Positions 17,078 to 27,446 of a stretch of 64,000 nt of DNA are shown here, one piece after another. How positions within the stretch are numbered: the first letter of the stretch is position 1; each line of letters opens with the position of its first letter. The DNA lies in contig NZ_CP040106.1 in NCBI RefSeq assembly GCF_005281475.1, positions 3,562,501-3,626,500 of the forward strand, written 5' to 3'. The stretch comes from Echinicola rosea (GTDB taxonomy: Bacteria > Bacteroidota > Bacteroidia > Cytophagales > Cyclobacteriaceae). A program made the translations under genes and the position numbers. The notes below the pieces were generated by a model. The model did not search any database. It was given only the letters and a program-made list of their open reading frames with translations, and was not told where the DNA came from.

Positions 17078-18481
17078 ATGAGATTATTTAAAGCAATTGG
17101 TGTTTTTATTCTTCTAGTTGGTGTAATGGGGAAATCGTCTTTATATGCCCAAAGTGGTGTGGAGGGAGATTGGAAGGGTGTCTTAGAAGTGATGGGGCAA
17201 AAGATTCCACTGGTTTTTCATTTGAATAAAGCAGGCGAAAAGTGGGAAGGGACCATGGACAGTCCTGCACAAGGGGCTACAGGCATGGCCTTGGATAAGG
17301 TTTTGGTCGATTCTTTGGAGGTGTCCTTGGGGGTTAGCGGCTATAATATCAGTTATAGTGGAAAGCTGGAGCTAGACACCATTCGGGGCATGTTTTTGCA
17401 AAGTGGAATGGAAATTCCCCTTTTACTGTGGAGGCTACCAGCCGATGATCAGGGTATGGGCAAGAGACCTCAGGAACCGAAAGGGCCTTTTGACTATGAG
17501 CAGATCGAGACTTCTTTTAAGAATGTTTCTGCCGGAATAACCCTTAAAGGAACCATCACGAAACCTAAGGGCGTGGGGCCATTTCCGGGCGTGATTTTGG
17601 TTTCAGGCTCAGGTCCTCAGGATCGAAATGAAGAGATGTTTGGCCATAAACCGTTTTTGGTTTTGGCCGATTATTTTACACGAAATGGAATAGCAGTGCT
17701 CAGGTACGATGAGCGTGGAGTAGGGGACTCCGGGGGAGAATTTAAAGATGCCACTACCTTTGATTTTGCTGATGATGCAGAAGCGGCCATGTCCCATCTA
17801 AGGAAGTTCCCCTTTGTCAATCAGCTAATGGTGGGAGTAATAGGGCATAGTGAAGGGGGCATGATCGCTTGGATGATGGCAGCTAAAGGTAAGGCGGGCA
17901 GTTTTGCGGTTTCTATTGCTGGGCCTACGGTTCCCGTGCCGCAGTTGATGAGACAGCAGGCAAGGGATTTTCTAGCATCCGTGGAGGCTTCAGATGAGCA
18001 AATGGCAAGGGAAGAAGAGGTAGTGGGGATCATTTATGACGTATTGTCGGAGACCAATGACTATGATAGTTTGGAGATAGTACTTCCTGACAGGTTGGAT
18101 GAATATCTTAAAAGTACTGGGGAGAACTATTCCGAGGAAGAGCTTGAGGAATTTGTGGCAAAATATGCAAATATCCTTAGCCCATGGTTTTTTACATTTG
18201 CTAAAATCAACCTTCAGGAGTATATCCATAAGACGGAGATTCCTGTTTTGGCTCTTTTTGGAGGTAAGGATATCCAAGTGAATGGCAGCAATAATGGGGA
18301 GGTCTTGGAGAGGATAAAAAAGGAAGGAGGAAAAGAGAATTTCACCGTGAAAATATACCCGGATCTCAACCACCTCTTCCAGCACAGCAGCACTGGTGCA
18401 ATGGGTGAATATGGAACCATTGAAGAGACCTTTAGCGAAGAAGCAATGGCTGATATTGCCCAGTGGATCATAAGTCGATAA
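17078..18481 (+). CDS. Secreted alpha/beta hydrolase
   Basis: Start taken at ATG 17078 (MRLFKAIGVFILLVGVMG), which gives a signal peptide ending YAQ; a longer frame from 17018 adds 20 non-signal residues. The roughly 467-residue protein has an N-terminal beta-rich region (about residues 28-130) and a C-terminal alpha/beta hydrolase domain with GVILVSGSGPQDRNE, RYDERGVGDSGG, nucleophile Ser in GHSEGGM, an acid in FGGKDIQV and His in LNHLFQH. The catalytic triad is complete. Related proteins are annotated as peptidases or esterases; the substrate is unknown. Single gene. Confidence 0.88.
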   Translation: MRLFKAIGVFILLVGVMGKSSLYAQSGVEGDWKGVLEVMGQKIPLVFHLNKAGEKWEGTMDSPAQGATGMALDKVLVDSLEVSLGVSGYNISYSGKLELDTIRGMFLQSGMEIPLLLWRLPADDQGMGKRPQEPKGPFDYEQIETSFKNVSAGITLKGTITKPKGVGPFPGVILVSGSGPQDRNEEMFGHKPFLVLADYFTRNGIAVLRYDERGVGDSGGEFKDATTFDFADDAEAAMSHLRKFPFVNQLMVGVIGHSEGGMIAWMMAAKGKAGSFAVSIAGPTVPVPQLMRQQARDFLASVEASDEQMAREEEVVGIIYDVLSETNDYDSLEIVLPDRLDEYLKSTGENYSEEELEEFVAKYANILSPWFFTFAKINLQEYIHKTEIPVLALFGGKDIQVNGSNNGEVLERIKKEGGKENFTVKIYPDLNHLFQHSSTGAMGEYGTIEETFSEEAMADIAQWIISR

Positions 18482-19796
<1,315 letters not shown>

Positions 19797-19820
19797 TCCA
19801 TAACCAGTTCATATAAAAGG

Positions 19821-19852
19821 ACCCGACAGGAAAAACTCTGTCGGGTTTTTTT
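19821..19852 (+). terminator. Rho-independent terminator of gapA
   Basis: Stem ACCCGACAG / CTGTCGGGT around an 8-base loop, followed by seven T residues, 25 bases after the gapA stop. Confidence 0.92.
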
Positions 19853-19929
19853 ATGCCCAATTGTGAGCATCCTGATTGGATGTGGGATTGAGCCCGGTTT
19901 CCAAGAAATCCATGAATATGTAATTATTA

Positions 19930-20099
19930 ACCTGAGCTCGACTTAATTTTTGTATTAAAAGCGTCATGGCGAACCCTTTTTAGGAGGATGTGGGTTGGAA
20001 AAGGGTGTGGCAATTCTGAAATACTGAGACTGCCACGGCTTCCACCCCTCATATCTCCCTCTATGCCTCGCAGTGACGATTTTATAATCGAACTGAGGT
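19930..20099 (+). repeat. Family B MITE-like element, copy B2
   Basis: A 170-bp copy with the same terminal inverted repeats as B1, flanked by the duplication tatta (19925-19929, 20100-20104). Its centre differs from B1 and B3: the GC-rich palindrome is replaced by a CTGAAATACTGAGAC-type sequence similar to B4. Confidence 0.88.
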
Positions 20100-20158
20100 T
20101 ATTAATGTCTGGACTATTGACAAATGGCCAGGGGGGCTTTTAGATCCACATTATTCCG

Positions 20159-20181
20159 GTTCGAGATTTGTAATCTCGAAC
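20159..20181. repeat. Short palindromic hairpin
   Basis: A perfect 9-bp stem GTTCGAGAT / ATCTCGAAC around TTGTA. It resembles short REP-like palindromes of Bacteroidota, but only one clear copy is in the window. The rest of 20105-20513 holds no gene. Confidence 0.45.
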
Positions 20182-20396
20182 AGCTAAGTTCATCTAATTG
20201 TGGTAACTGGTACGCTGATACCGCCTTAAAATGACGGCCATGGACTTGACGACAGGATTGGGACGAAGTCACAGACCAATTCCATTGAAAGGCTATATTG
20301 TGGCTGGTTTTTCTGCTTTTCTATAGTCGAACATTTTAGAACGTTGAGTGCATGAATTAGTGTGATAAACCATATATAAACTTAGATTTTTAATGG

Positions 20397-20408
20397 GTAT
20401 GTACATAC
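20397..20408. promoter_or_regulatory. Perfect 12-bp palindrome upstream of the EPS export genes
   Basis: GTATGTACATAC lies about 110 bases before the Wza-like gene. Its position suits an operator for the EPS locus, but no regulator can be named and chance occurrence is possible. Confidence 0.25.
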
Positions 20409-20513
20409 AAACTATGCTTGTTTTGAGGACTTTTTACTAAAAATTACTTTTTCTCTGTCTATTTGATTTCAAGTTTTATATATTTACAGGAAATACATTT
20501 TAAATATATAAAA

Positions 20514-21323
20514 ATGCATATGAGTAGATATTTTTTGTTTTTTGTATTGTTGTTGATGATCGGGTTAAACTCCTGTATTTCTAACAAAAAGGTTACCTAC
20601 CTCCAAAACAAGGAAAATGATGCAGCACTAGAAGAGGACAAATTGCTTAATTACCAGATACCTGAATATAAGCTTCAGTATAATGACATCATCGACGTTA
20701 AAGTCCTTACTGCTGAGGATATGATCGAAAAAGGTTTTAATGCTGGAGAAGAAGGGGGGATGGCTAACCGTACTTCTCTTGGCCAAAATGGAGGAGATAT
20801 CTATTATATGACGGGTTATACCATTGATAAAGAAGGGAATATCAGATTGCCTTTAGCAGGAGAGGTGCAAGTCCAAGAGATGACATTGGAGGAGGCGAGG
20901 AAGGCCATCGAAAAAGCCCTGAGAAAATATGTGAATACAGAGCTTTATGTAAGGGTGAAACTAGGAGGGATAAGGTACACGGCCTTTGGAGAATTTCGTC
21001 GGCCTGGGAAGTATGTCGTTTTGCAAGATCGGATGACTATTTACGAGGCGATAGCCAATGCCGGTGATATGACGGTAGTGGCGAAGCGGGATGAGGTGAT
21101 GCTGATTAGGCAATATCCTGAAGGTACGAAGCTCCACAAAATAGATTTGAATGACCGAAGCATCATTCAATCTCCCTTTTATTTTATCCAGCCCAATGAT
21201 CAGATTTATGCCGAACCGATGAAGGTCAGGGAGATCGGAACGGGTGAAAACACCGCACAGACATTGGCTTTGGTTTTTTCAGCCATTACAGCAGTTGCAT
21301 TAATTATTAATTTGAGTAATTAA
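20514..21323 (+). CDS. Wza-like polysaccharide export lipoprotein
   Basis: Periplasmic/outer-membrane component of the EPS export channel. Start at ATG 20514 (or 20520) gives a signal peptide with lipobox ending NSC, after which a tyrosine/lysine-rich mature start follows. Domains in order: polysaccharide export (Poly_export) region with YKLQYNDIIDVKVLT, then an SLBB domain (TAFGEFRRPGKYVVLQDRMTIYEAIANAGD has the typical G.V..PG.Y pattern). A C-terminal hydrophobic segment (about 20 residues) probably spans a membrane. About 269 residues, typical of Bacteroidota homologues, which are shorter than E. coli Wza. The Wzc-like kinase starts 4 bases after its stop: one operon. Confidence 0.9.
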   Translation: MHMSRYFLFFVLLLMIGLNSCISNKKVTYLQNKENDAALEEDKLLNYQIPEYKLQYNDIIDVKVLTAEDMIEKGFNAGEEGGMANRTSLGQNGGDIYYMTGYTIDKEGNIRLPLAGEVQVQEMTLEEARKAIEKALRKYVNTELYVRVKLGGIRYTAFGEFRRPGKYVVLQDRMTIYEAIANAGDMTVVAKRDEVMLIRQYPEGTKLHKIDLNDRSIIQSPFYFIQPNDQIYAEPMKVREIGTGENTAQTLALVFSAITAVALIINLSN

Positions 21324-21327
21324 TATC

Positions 21328-23751
21328 ATGAATAATATTCAGAATAACCCAGGAAACCCGCCACCAGTTTTTCAGTTTAACAGCGATAGTACTTTTGATT
21401 TTAGGGCGATCCTAATTAAGTACCTCAGGTATTGGCCTTGGATTTTGTCTTTTATTATCGTAGGAGTGGCAGCTGCATTTTTTATCAACAGGTACAGTAC
21501 ACCTATTTGGTCAGTGGAATCTACCGTGTTGATTAAAGATGAAAGCTCGGGTATGTCAATGGATCTGTTCGAAAATTCAGGTCTCATAAAATCCACCAAT
21601 AATATTGAGAATGAGATAGGCATATTAAAATCCTACACGCTTGCCGAAGAGGCTATTCAGGAGCTTAACCTGAATGTGCAAGTGTTCAAGCAAGGGATGT
21701 TGGGCGCTGTTCCTGCTTACGGGAACCAGTCTATGCTGGTGGAGGTGGATTGGAAGCATCCCCAGATGGTTGGGGGTATGATGAAGCTGGTTAAAGGCCA
21801 AAATAATGATTTTAGCCTTTCGTTTGAGGAATCTAATTTTTTAGCATATAATCCAGCAGACCCATTTTATAAAACCCAAATAGAGAACATCACTTTAAGG
21901 GAGGGGAATTATCAATTTGGAGAATGGATCGAGGGCGTCAACTTTAGGTTTAGGGTAAAGAACATATCCGCTAGTCCTGACGAAGCGTTTTTGTTTCAGC
22001 TCCAAGATACACCATCACTGGCCAAGAAGTACAAGAATGATTTAATGGTAGGTCCTATCAATAAGGAGGCGTCCATTCTGAGTTTGAGGCTGGAGACACC
22101 CGTAAGACGTTTGGGGGAAGATTACCTCAATACCTTGATGGATGTGTATCTTCAGAGGGAGTTGAACGAGAAGAACAGGACTTCCGATAATACCGTCAGG
22201 TTCATTGAAAATCAACTAAGTGATATTACAGATTCCCTGACGTTTTTTGAGGACAGGCTGGAACAGTATCGGACGCAGAACAAGGTTTTTAATCTCAGTG
22301 AAGAGGGAAACCAAATATTTCAACGGATGCAAGAGCTTGAAACAGAGCGGTCCCAAATGGAGATCAACCTGAAATACTACCAGACCCTTCAAAATTATTT
22401 AGACACCAATAGTGAAGAGGATTTATTGGTACCTTCTGTAGTGGGAATTTCAGATCCGCTTTTGAATTCTTTGGTATTGAACCTGGGAGAGCTTCAGGCA
22501 GAGAAGGTACGGCTATCATCCAATTTTTCTGAACAAACTCCTGCAGTCAGGGAAATAAAGAGCAAAATAGATAATACCAGAAATGTACTTCGTGAGAATG
22601 TCAATTCTGCCATAAGGAATACTCAGTCGATGTTAGGGGAGTTAAAGGGAAACATTAGGCAGGTGGAGCAGCAGATCAATGTCCTTCCGGAGACTGAAAG
22701 AAGGTTACTGGGAATCCAGCGGAAATTCACCATAAATGAAAATATTTATGTTTATCTCCTGCAAAAAAGGGCAGAAGCTGAAATTACCAGGGCTTCCAAT
22801 TCTCCGAAAAACACAGTGTTGGATTGGGCCAAAGCCGGGAATATGCCTGTGGCTCCTAAGACGAAAGTGAATTATTTGCTCGGAATGCTCTTAGGTCTTT
22901 TTATCCCACTGGGATTTGTGGCGGTGAGGGATTTCTTTAATGTCAAAATTGAGGATGTAAAGGAACTTGAGCGGCTTATAAAAATGCCAGTAGTGGCCAA
23001 AATTGGCCGTGCAAAATATGGGGTGTCCGTTCCAGTCCTTTCGGAGCCAAGGTCTTCTGTGACAGAAGGTTTTCGAAGCCTTAGGGCAGACATGACTTAT
23101 TTAAGTCCTCACAAAAAGGATAACCTTACCATATTGTTTACCTCTACTGTGTCTGGAGAGGGAAAGACATTTTGTAGTGTGAATACGGCGTCTGCTTTTG
23201 CTCTAAAGGGGAAACGAACGTTGTTGATGGGGCTTGATCTTAGAAAGCCGAAGATTGCGATGGATTTTGGGTTGGAAAATGAACAGGGGATAAGTACTTG
23301 TTTGAGTACGGATATCAGTTGGGAAAAATTGGTTCAGAAGAGCCAAACCGAAAACTTAGATATTTTTCTATCAGGTCCTATTCCGCCAAACCCGGCAGAA
23401 ATACTCTTGCAAGACAAATTCGAGCAGATCATGAAGGAGATTAAAGACCGGTACGATGTAGTGGTGATGGACTGTCCACCAGTGGGGCTTGTATCAGAGA
23501 CCAAAGAGCTTTTTCGGTATGCTGATATCAATATGTTTGTATTTAGACAGCAGTATTCGAGAAGGGAAAGTACGGAATTAGCCAATGAGATTTATGAAAA
23601 AGGAGGCGTCAAAAAGCTTTATGGCCTGATGAATGATATTCATCTGAATGGAGTTGGTGGATATGGATATGGGTATGGATATGGAGGGAATTATGGATAC
23701 CATGAGGATCGTCAGGTCTCTTGGTGGAAGAGGTTTGTCATGAAGGGGTAG
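21328..23751 (+). CDS. Wzc-like polysaccharide co-polymerase / tyrosine autokinase
   Basis: Inner-membrane protein controlling chain length and export of EPS. The 807-residue protein has an N-terminal Wzz domain after a first membrane segment (about residues 34-52), a large periplasmic coiled-coil region with a GNVR-type end, a second membrane segment (about 515-535), and a cytoplasmic BY-kinase domain with Walker A SGEGKTF (about 608), Walker A' GLDLRKPK (about 635) and Walker B VVVMDCPPVG (about 711). The tail has a striking Gly-Tyr cluster (about 775-792) that probably provides autophosphorylation tyrosines. Fusion of co-polymerase and kinase in one chain is the proteobacterial/Bacteroidota arrangement. 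Confidence 0.95.
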   Translation: MNNIQNNPGNPPPVFQFNSDSTFDFRAILIKYLRYWPWILSFIIVGVAAAFFINRYSTPIWSVESTVLIKDESSGMSMDLFENSGLIKSTNNIENEIGILKSYTLAEEAIQELNLNVQVFKQGMLGAVPAYGNQSMLVEVDWKHPQMVGGMMKLVKGQNNDFSLSFEESNFLAYNPADPFYKTQIENITLREGNYQFGEWIEGVNFRFRVKNISASPDEAFLFQLQDTPSLAKKYKNDLMVGPINKEASILSLRLETPVRRLGEDYLNTLMDVYLQRELNEKNRTSDNTVRFIENQLSDITDSLTFFEDRLEQYRTQNKVFNLSEEGNQIFQRMQELETERSQMEINLKYYQTLQNYLDTNSEEDLLVPSVVGISDPLLNSLVLNLGELQAEKVRLSSNFSEQTPAVREIKSKIDNTRNVLRENVNSAIRNTQSMLGELKGNIRQVEQQINVLPETERRLLGIQRKFTINENIYVYLLQKRAEAEITRASNSPKNTVLDWAKAGNMPVAPKTKVNYLLGMLLGLFIPLGFVAVRDFFNVKIEDVKELERLIKMPVVAKIGRAKYGVSVPVLSEPRSSVTEGFRSLRADMTYLSPHKKDNLTILFTSTVSGEGKTFCSVNTASAFALKGKRTLLMGLDLRKPKIAMDFGLENEQGISTCLSTDISWEKLVQKSQTENLDIFLSGPIPPNPAEILLQDKFEQIMKEIKDRYDVVVMDCPPVGLVSETKELFRYADINMFVFRQQYSRRESTELANEIYEKGGVKKLYGLMNDIHLNGVGGYGYGYGYGGNYGYHEDRQVSWWKRFVMKG

Positions 23752-24065
23752 GTAATATAATGGAAATATTTGTGTTTAGATTTTTTCTATCGATAAGGTA
23801 TTATATGTGACCTTGGCACTTTACCCAGGTTTGTGCATTGGTAATCAAATTAACCATCTTCGATCATAAGATTGTTTTTCGGTTAATCATTTTAAGTCTT
23901 TTTGTAGTAGGTTGCGCATTGGAAAAGACCTGGACAAATCGCCGCGGTGAGGTTCCAAGGTGCCTGCCCACCAATCACATCCAATGCCAGGCAGTGAAGA
24001 CTTTTACAGTTGCCTATTTCCCCGAAAGTTGGGTTGTGCGGGAAGCACAATGGGGTGACTTGGTA
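23752..24065. other. Intergenic region after the Wzc-like gene
   Basis: No supported gene. An open frame at 23838 begins with a signal-peptide-like stretch but runs into the repeat at 24066. A CGCCGCGGTGAG sequence (about 23940) resembles the GC-rich core of B1/B3. Confidence 0.4.
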
Positions 24066-25056
24066 ATGTCGTTTAGTTAGTATGTGTCTGGAAATATTGG
24101 GTTAATTTTTTTGGTTCTATATGATTTACTATGGGTAACTATTACTTTGCATGTCAAATTCTAGCTTGCCTTTCATCTTGTTGCCTTGTTACTTTTTTCC
24201 TTCAGGTGAAAAACGTAACCAAAAAAACCCGCTGCGGTGAGCTATATGACTAAAATCAAAGCCAGCACTCACGCAGGCAAACTCCTCTATTTGTGCAGCA
24301 TACCAATTTTTTGTACTGATTCACGTCAAACAAGCCTGCGCTTTTTCCAGCCCACTTCTTTGATTTCTTAACGTCAAATACCTCAAGGCAGAATAGAAAA
24401 TTGCCCACTGAAAAGGAACATGAATCAACATTAATTTAACCGGAATAATATCTTTACCCACTATAATCCATATAGAGCCATTTTTTTTAGCTAAATTCCA
24501 AGATAGTTTGTATCCCTTTAACCTGAGCTCGACTTAATTTTAGTATTTAAAGCGTCATACGAACCCTTTCAAGGAGGATGTGGGTTGCTAAAGGGTGTGG
24601 CAACTCGCCGCGGCGAGCTGCCACGGCGTCCACCCCTCATATCTCCCTCTAAGCCTCGCAGTGACGATTTTATAATCGAACAGAGGTCTTTACCTTTGTT
24701 ACTTATTTGCTTCAGGACACACAAAGTAACCAAAAAACCCCGCCGCTACGCCACGGCGCACAGGTGTGCAGCTATTGGCCTAAAATTAAAACCTTCCCTC
24801 ATGCAGGCAAACTCCTCCTGTTTAAAGCCAAGCAGGCCTATCTAAAGCTAGGTAAACCTTTTCTAGCTGCCAATATTCTTTTTGGGCAGCATTTCGTCAA
24901 ACAAGCCTGCCTTTTTGCCCACCCGCTTTTTAAATTCTAACGCCCAATACCTGCAAGGCGGCTCCATTTTATACATGTTTAAAAAGACGATGGATTAAAA
25001 CCATAATTCTCTCAATGGACGATCCGTATTGGGAAATCTTCTTAACTAAACGACAT
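24066..25056 (+). repeat. Degenerate tandem of family A elements (A5 + 5'-truncated A6) with nested B3
   Basis: Left end ATGTCGTTTAGTTAG (24066-24080), right end ACTAAACGACAT (25045-25056). The first 400 bp (A5) are a diverged A left half. From about 24484 a second A copy (A6) starts part-way in, carries B3, and ends with the short right half seen in A2. No outer target duplication is visible, so this is probably an older, rearranged insertion. Confidence 0.75.
24521..24687 (+). repeat. Family B MITE-like element, copy B3, inserted in A6
   Basis: A 167-bp element flanked by the duplication cttta (24516-24520, 24688-24692). It interrupts the A sequence tatccctttacctttg, which is intact in A2 (catccctttacctt, about 9749). 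The centre has the same CTCGCCGCGGCGAG palindrome as B1. Confidence 0.88.
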
Positions 25057-25781
25057 AGGGAGATTTGGTGGTCGGATAAACCCTGTCTCTTTTCTGTGCA
25101 TGTATGGTGGTTGGCTTTTAAAGGTAACAGGACATTATGGGTTTGTCGTTGCCAACTGTACAGCATGCCACTGTCTATGCTGTCTTTGGTATAGCAGTGA
25201 ACCTTGTTTGATTACGGATAATACACGTTTTACGATAAATTGTTCTCTTTTTTTTTGTGGATTATAATCAAATGATATTGATTCGCTTAAATTTTTTAAT
25301 TATGTATATCAAGTCAGTGCCTTTCTTAAATTCTGTAAATCACCATCCTACAATCATAAGTTCTATGTTTATTTGATTTTTTAGTCATACATAAGGTATT
25401 AGGTTTTTTGTGACTAAAAAATAGATTGGACATATAAATGATGGTACTTAATGAATAATATTTTTTTCTCAACTTTTCTGTTTTTTCGGATTGTACTGGT
25501 GTTTTAATATATAAACTACAATTTATTAATATATAATAAAACAAATAAAAAATAAAAATAAAATGATTTTTGTATCGTATTACATTTTCTGAATTTTATT
25601 AAAATGTAAAAATTATAATAAAATATGGTAATAACAAATAAAATTTAGTGCCTCATTTTATTGAATAATATGAATGTAAAATTATAATAAATAAATAAAC
25701 TCGTTGTTTGATGCTTATTTTATACTGTTCATATTTTTCCTTTATGGGTTATTTGTTTAGAAAAAAGGAAGTCAATAGTAA

Positions 25782-25818
25782 AAAATAAAAAATACTCATT
25801 TCGAGTATTTTTTATTTT
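25782..25818. terminator. Perfect 16-bp AT-rich hairpin, terminator-like
   Basis: Arms AAAATAAAAAATACTC (25782-25797) and GAGTATTTTTTATTTT (25803-25818) with a 5-base loop. A-tract before and T-tract after make it a possible bidirectional intrinsic terminator, about 430 bases upstream of fcl. Confidence 0.6.
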
Positions 25819-26160
25819 AAAGACGTTTATTTTGGTTTGAAATACGTTTTAAAGAATAAAAAATGGCATATTTGTACTGTTGATTCCATTTAAGCAACGG
25901 AATTAGATTTCCAGATTTGGTAATGCCCGGTCAGGAATAGGAATGTTGCTTTTGGTAAGCCCATTACTTAATCATAACATCTATTTTTTGAAAATGTTTG
26001 ATAAAAAAAATGGGGCTTACGTGGCGAAGCTGTATTAAATAGTTGTTTTTAATATTTTAATTATAAAAAACCTATAATATTTATAAAAAAAATGTTTTCT
26101 AACGGTGTAAATTGAGTAAAATCAGTTTTTAATTTATAGTATAGAATTATCAAATAAACA

Positions 26161-26188
26161 TTGTTTTTTAGTTGGAAATTTACTTTTG
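26161..26188 (+). promoter_or_regulatory. Candidate promoter of the EPS biosynthesis operon
   Basis: TTG (26161-26163) - 17 bases - TACTTTTG (26181-26188) approximates the Bacteroidota consensus; the spacer is slightly short. Confidence 0.35.
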
Positions 26189-26229
26189 ATTAACTTAACT
26201 ATTGAGAGGCGCTCCCTTTCATTATTCAT

Positions 26230-26237
26230 AAAGGAGG
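26230..26237 (+). promoter_or_regulatory. Strong Shine-Dalgarno sequence before fcl
   Basis: AAAGGAGG ends 7 bases before the fcl ATG. Perfect sites like this are rare in Bacteroidota, and most genes in this window lack one. It fixes the fcl start. Confidence 0.7.
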
Positions 26238-26244
26238 ATTTAAA

Positions 26245-27201
26245 ATGGGTTTAAAGGATACCAAAGTATATATCGCTGGCCATAGGGGAATGGTGGGTGC
26301 GGCTATTTGGAGAAGGCTGGAAAAGGAAGGATATCAGCAGCTGATAGGTATGAGCAGCAGTGAACTGGACCTGAGAAACCAAGCCGACGTAATGGATTTT
26401 TTTGAGCAAGTGAGACCTGCTATAGTTTTGGACGCAGCGGCTCGGGTTGGTGGGATTTTGGCCAATAATGATTATCCCTACCAGTTTTTGATGGAAAACC
26501 TCCAAATTCAAAATAACTTGATAGATGCTGCTTTTAAACATGATGTCTCAAAGTTTATCTTTTTAGGCTCTTCCTGCATCTATCCGAAATTAGCTAAACA
26601 GCCCCTAAAGGAGGAATATCTATTGACAAGCGCTTTGGAATCAACCAATGAATGGTATGCGATTGCGAAGATTGCGGGGGTAAAATCCTGTGAGGCGATT
26701 AAAAAGCAGTACCAAAAAGATTACCTGGCATTGATGCCAACTAACCTATATGGGCCATATGATAATTTTGATCTAAAAACATCACATGTTCTACCAGCTA
26801 TGATCCGAAAATTTCACGAAGCTAAGCTAAATGGACATTTGCCAGTTAAGCTTTGGGGCAGTGGTAAGCCCATGAGGGAGTTTCTTCATGTAGATGACCT
26901 CGCAGCTGCTGTCCAGTTTGCTATGGAAGGAAACTTTCAGGAAAGCCTTTATAATGTTGGTACCGGAAAGGATTTGACGATTAAGGATTTGGCCATAACT
27001 ATCCAAAAAATTGTCGGGCATAAAGGAGACCTTGTTTGGGATGTACAAAAACCCGATGGCACACCGAGGAAACTTTTGGACGTATCAAAAATAAAGGATG
27101 AAGGATGGAAAGCATCCATTGATCTGGAAGATGGTATTGCCGAGACCTATGAGTGGTTTAAAGATCATATTGATCAGCTGAAGGAGGTCAGAATTTCTTG
27201 A
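26245..27201 (+). CDS. fcl: GDP-L-fucose synthase
   Basis: Epimerase/reductase converting GDP-4-keto-6-deoxy-D-mannose to GDP-L-fucose with NADPH, the step after Gmd. The 318-residue short-chain dehydrogenase-type protein has the nucleotide motif IAGHRGMVGAAI, SELDLRNQ, AARVGGI, GSSCIYPK and the catalytic Tyr-X3-Lys in NEWYAIAKIAG. Length is standard (about 310-320). It comes before gmd here, the reverse of the usual gmd-fcl order, with 245 non-coding bases between. It marks the start of the sugar-nucleotide part of the EPS locus. Confidence 0.96.
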   Translation: MGLKDTKVYIAGHRGMVGAAIWRRLEKEGYQQLIGMSSSELDLRNQADVMDFFEQVRPAIVLDAAARVGGILANNDYPYQFLMENLQIQNNLIDAAFKHDVSKFIFLGSSCIYPKLAKQPLKEEYLLTSALESTNEWYAIAKIAGVKSCEAIKKQYQKDYLALMPTNLYGPYDNFDLKTSHVLPAMIRKFHEAKLNGHLPVKLWGSGKPMREFLHVDDLAAAVQFAMEGNFQESLYNVGTGKDLTIKDLAITIQKIVGHKGDLVWDVQKPDGTPRKLLDVSKIKDEGWKASIDLEDGIAETYEWFKDHIDQLKEVRIS

Positions 27202-27446
27202 TGGAATTGTTCCCCATAGACTGTTTTTACTGAGGATACCTTTGTGTTTTAATGAGGTTGGGGATCTAAAATAAGTTAATGATAATTAATTATTTACATG
27301 CTTGTTTTTTGATGTCTCCAGGTCAGATTCATCCACCATTTCTTTGATAAGGCAAAATCCAATTAAGGTAATAATCGAATTTTTCATGGGTGCGATAAAA
27401 ACACCTTTTATATAGATATTAAAATCACCATAACCACAATACGACT

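Larger units (their letters stand above)
25057..26244. other. Long AT-rich leader before the EPS biosynthesis genes
   Basis: About 1.2 kb without a supported gene and extremely AT-rich from 25240 onward. It contains the hairpin at 25782-25818 and, near its end, a promoter-like motif and a strong ribosome binding site. It may be a long untranslated leader or relic sequence from recombination at the edge of the variable EPS region. Confidence 0.5.

Noticed and set aside
21328..23751. GGATATGGATATGGGTATGG-like short repeat in the Wzc-like gene end as a CRISPR or microsatellite
   Set aside because: It encodes the Gly-Tyr tail in frame; no spacers and no array structure.
23838..24080. 80-codon frame with a lipoprotein-like N-terminus
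   Set aside because: It continues into the end of the A repeat and has no domain after the signal-like part; probably chance.
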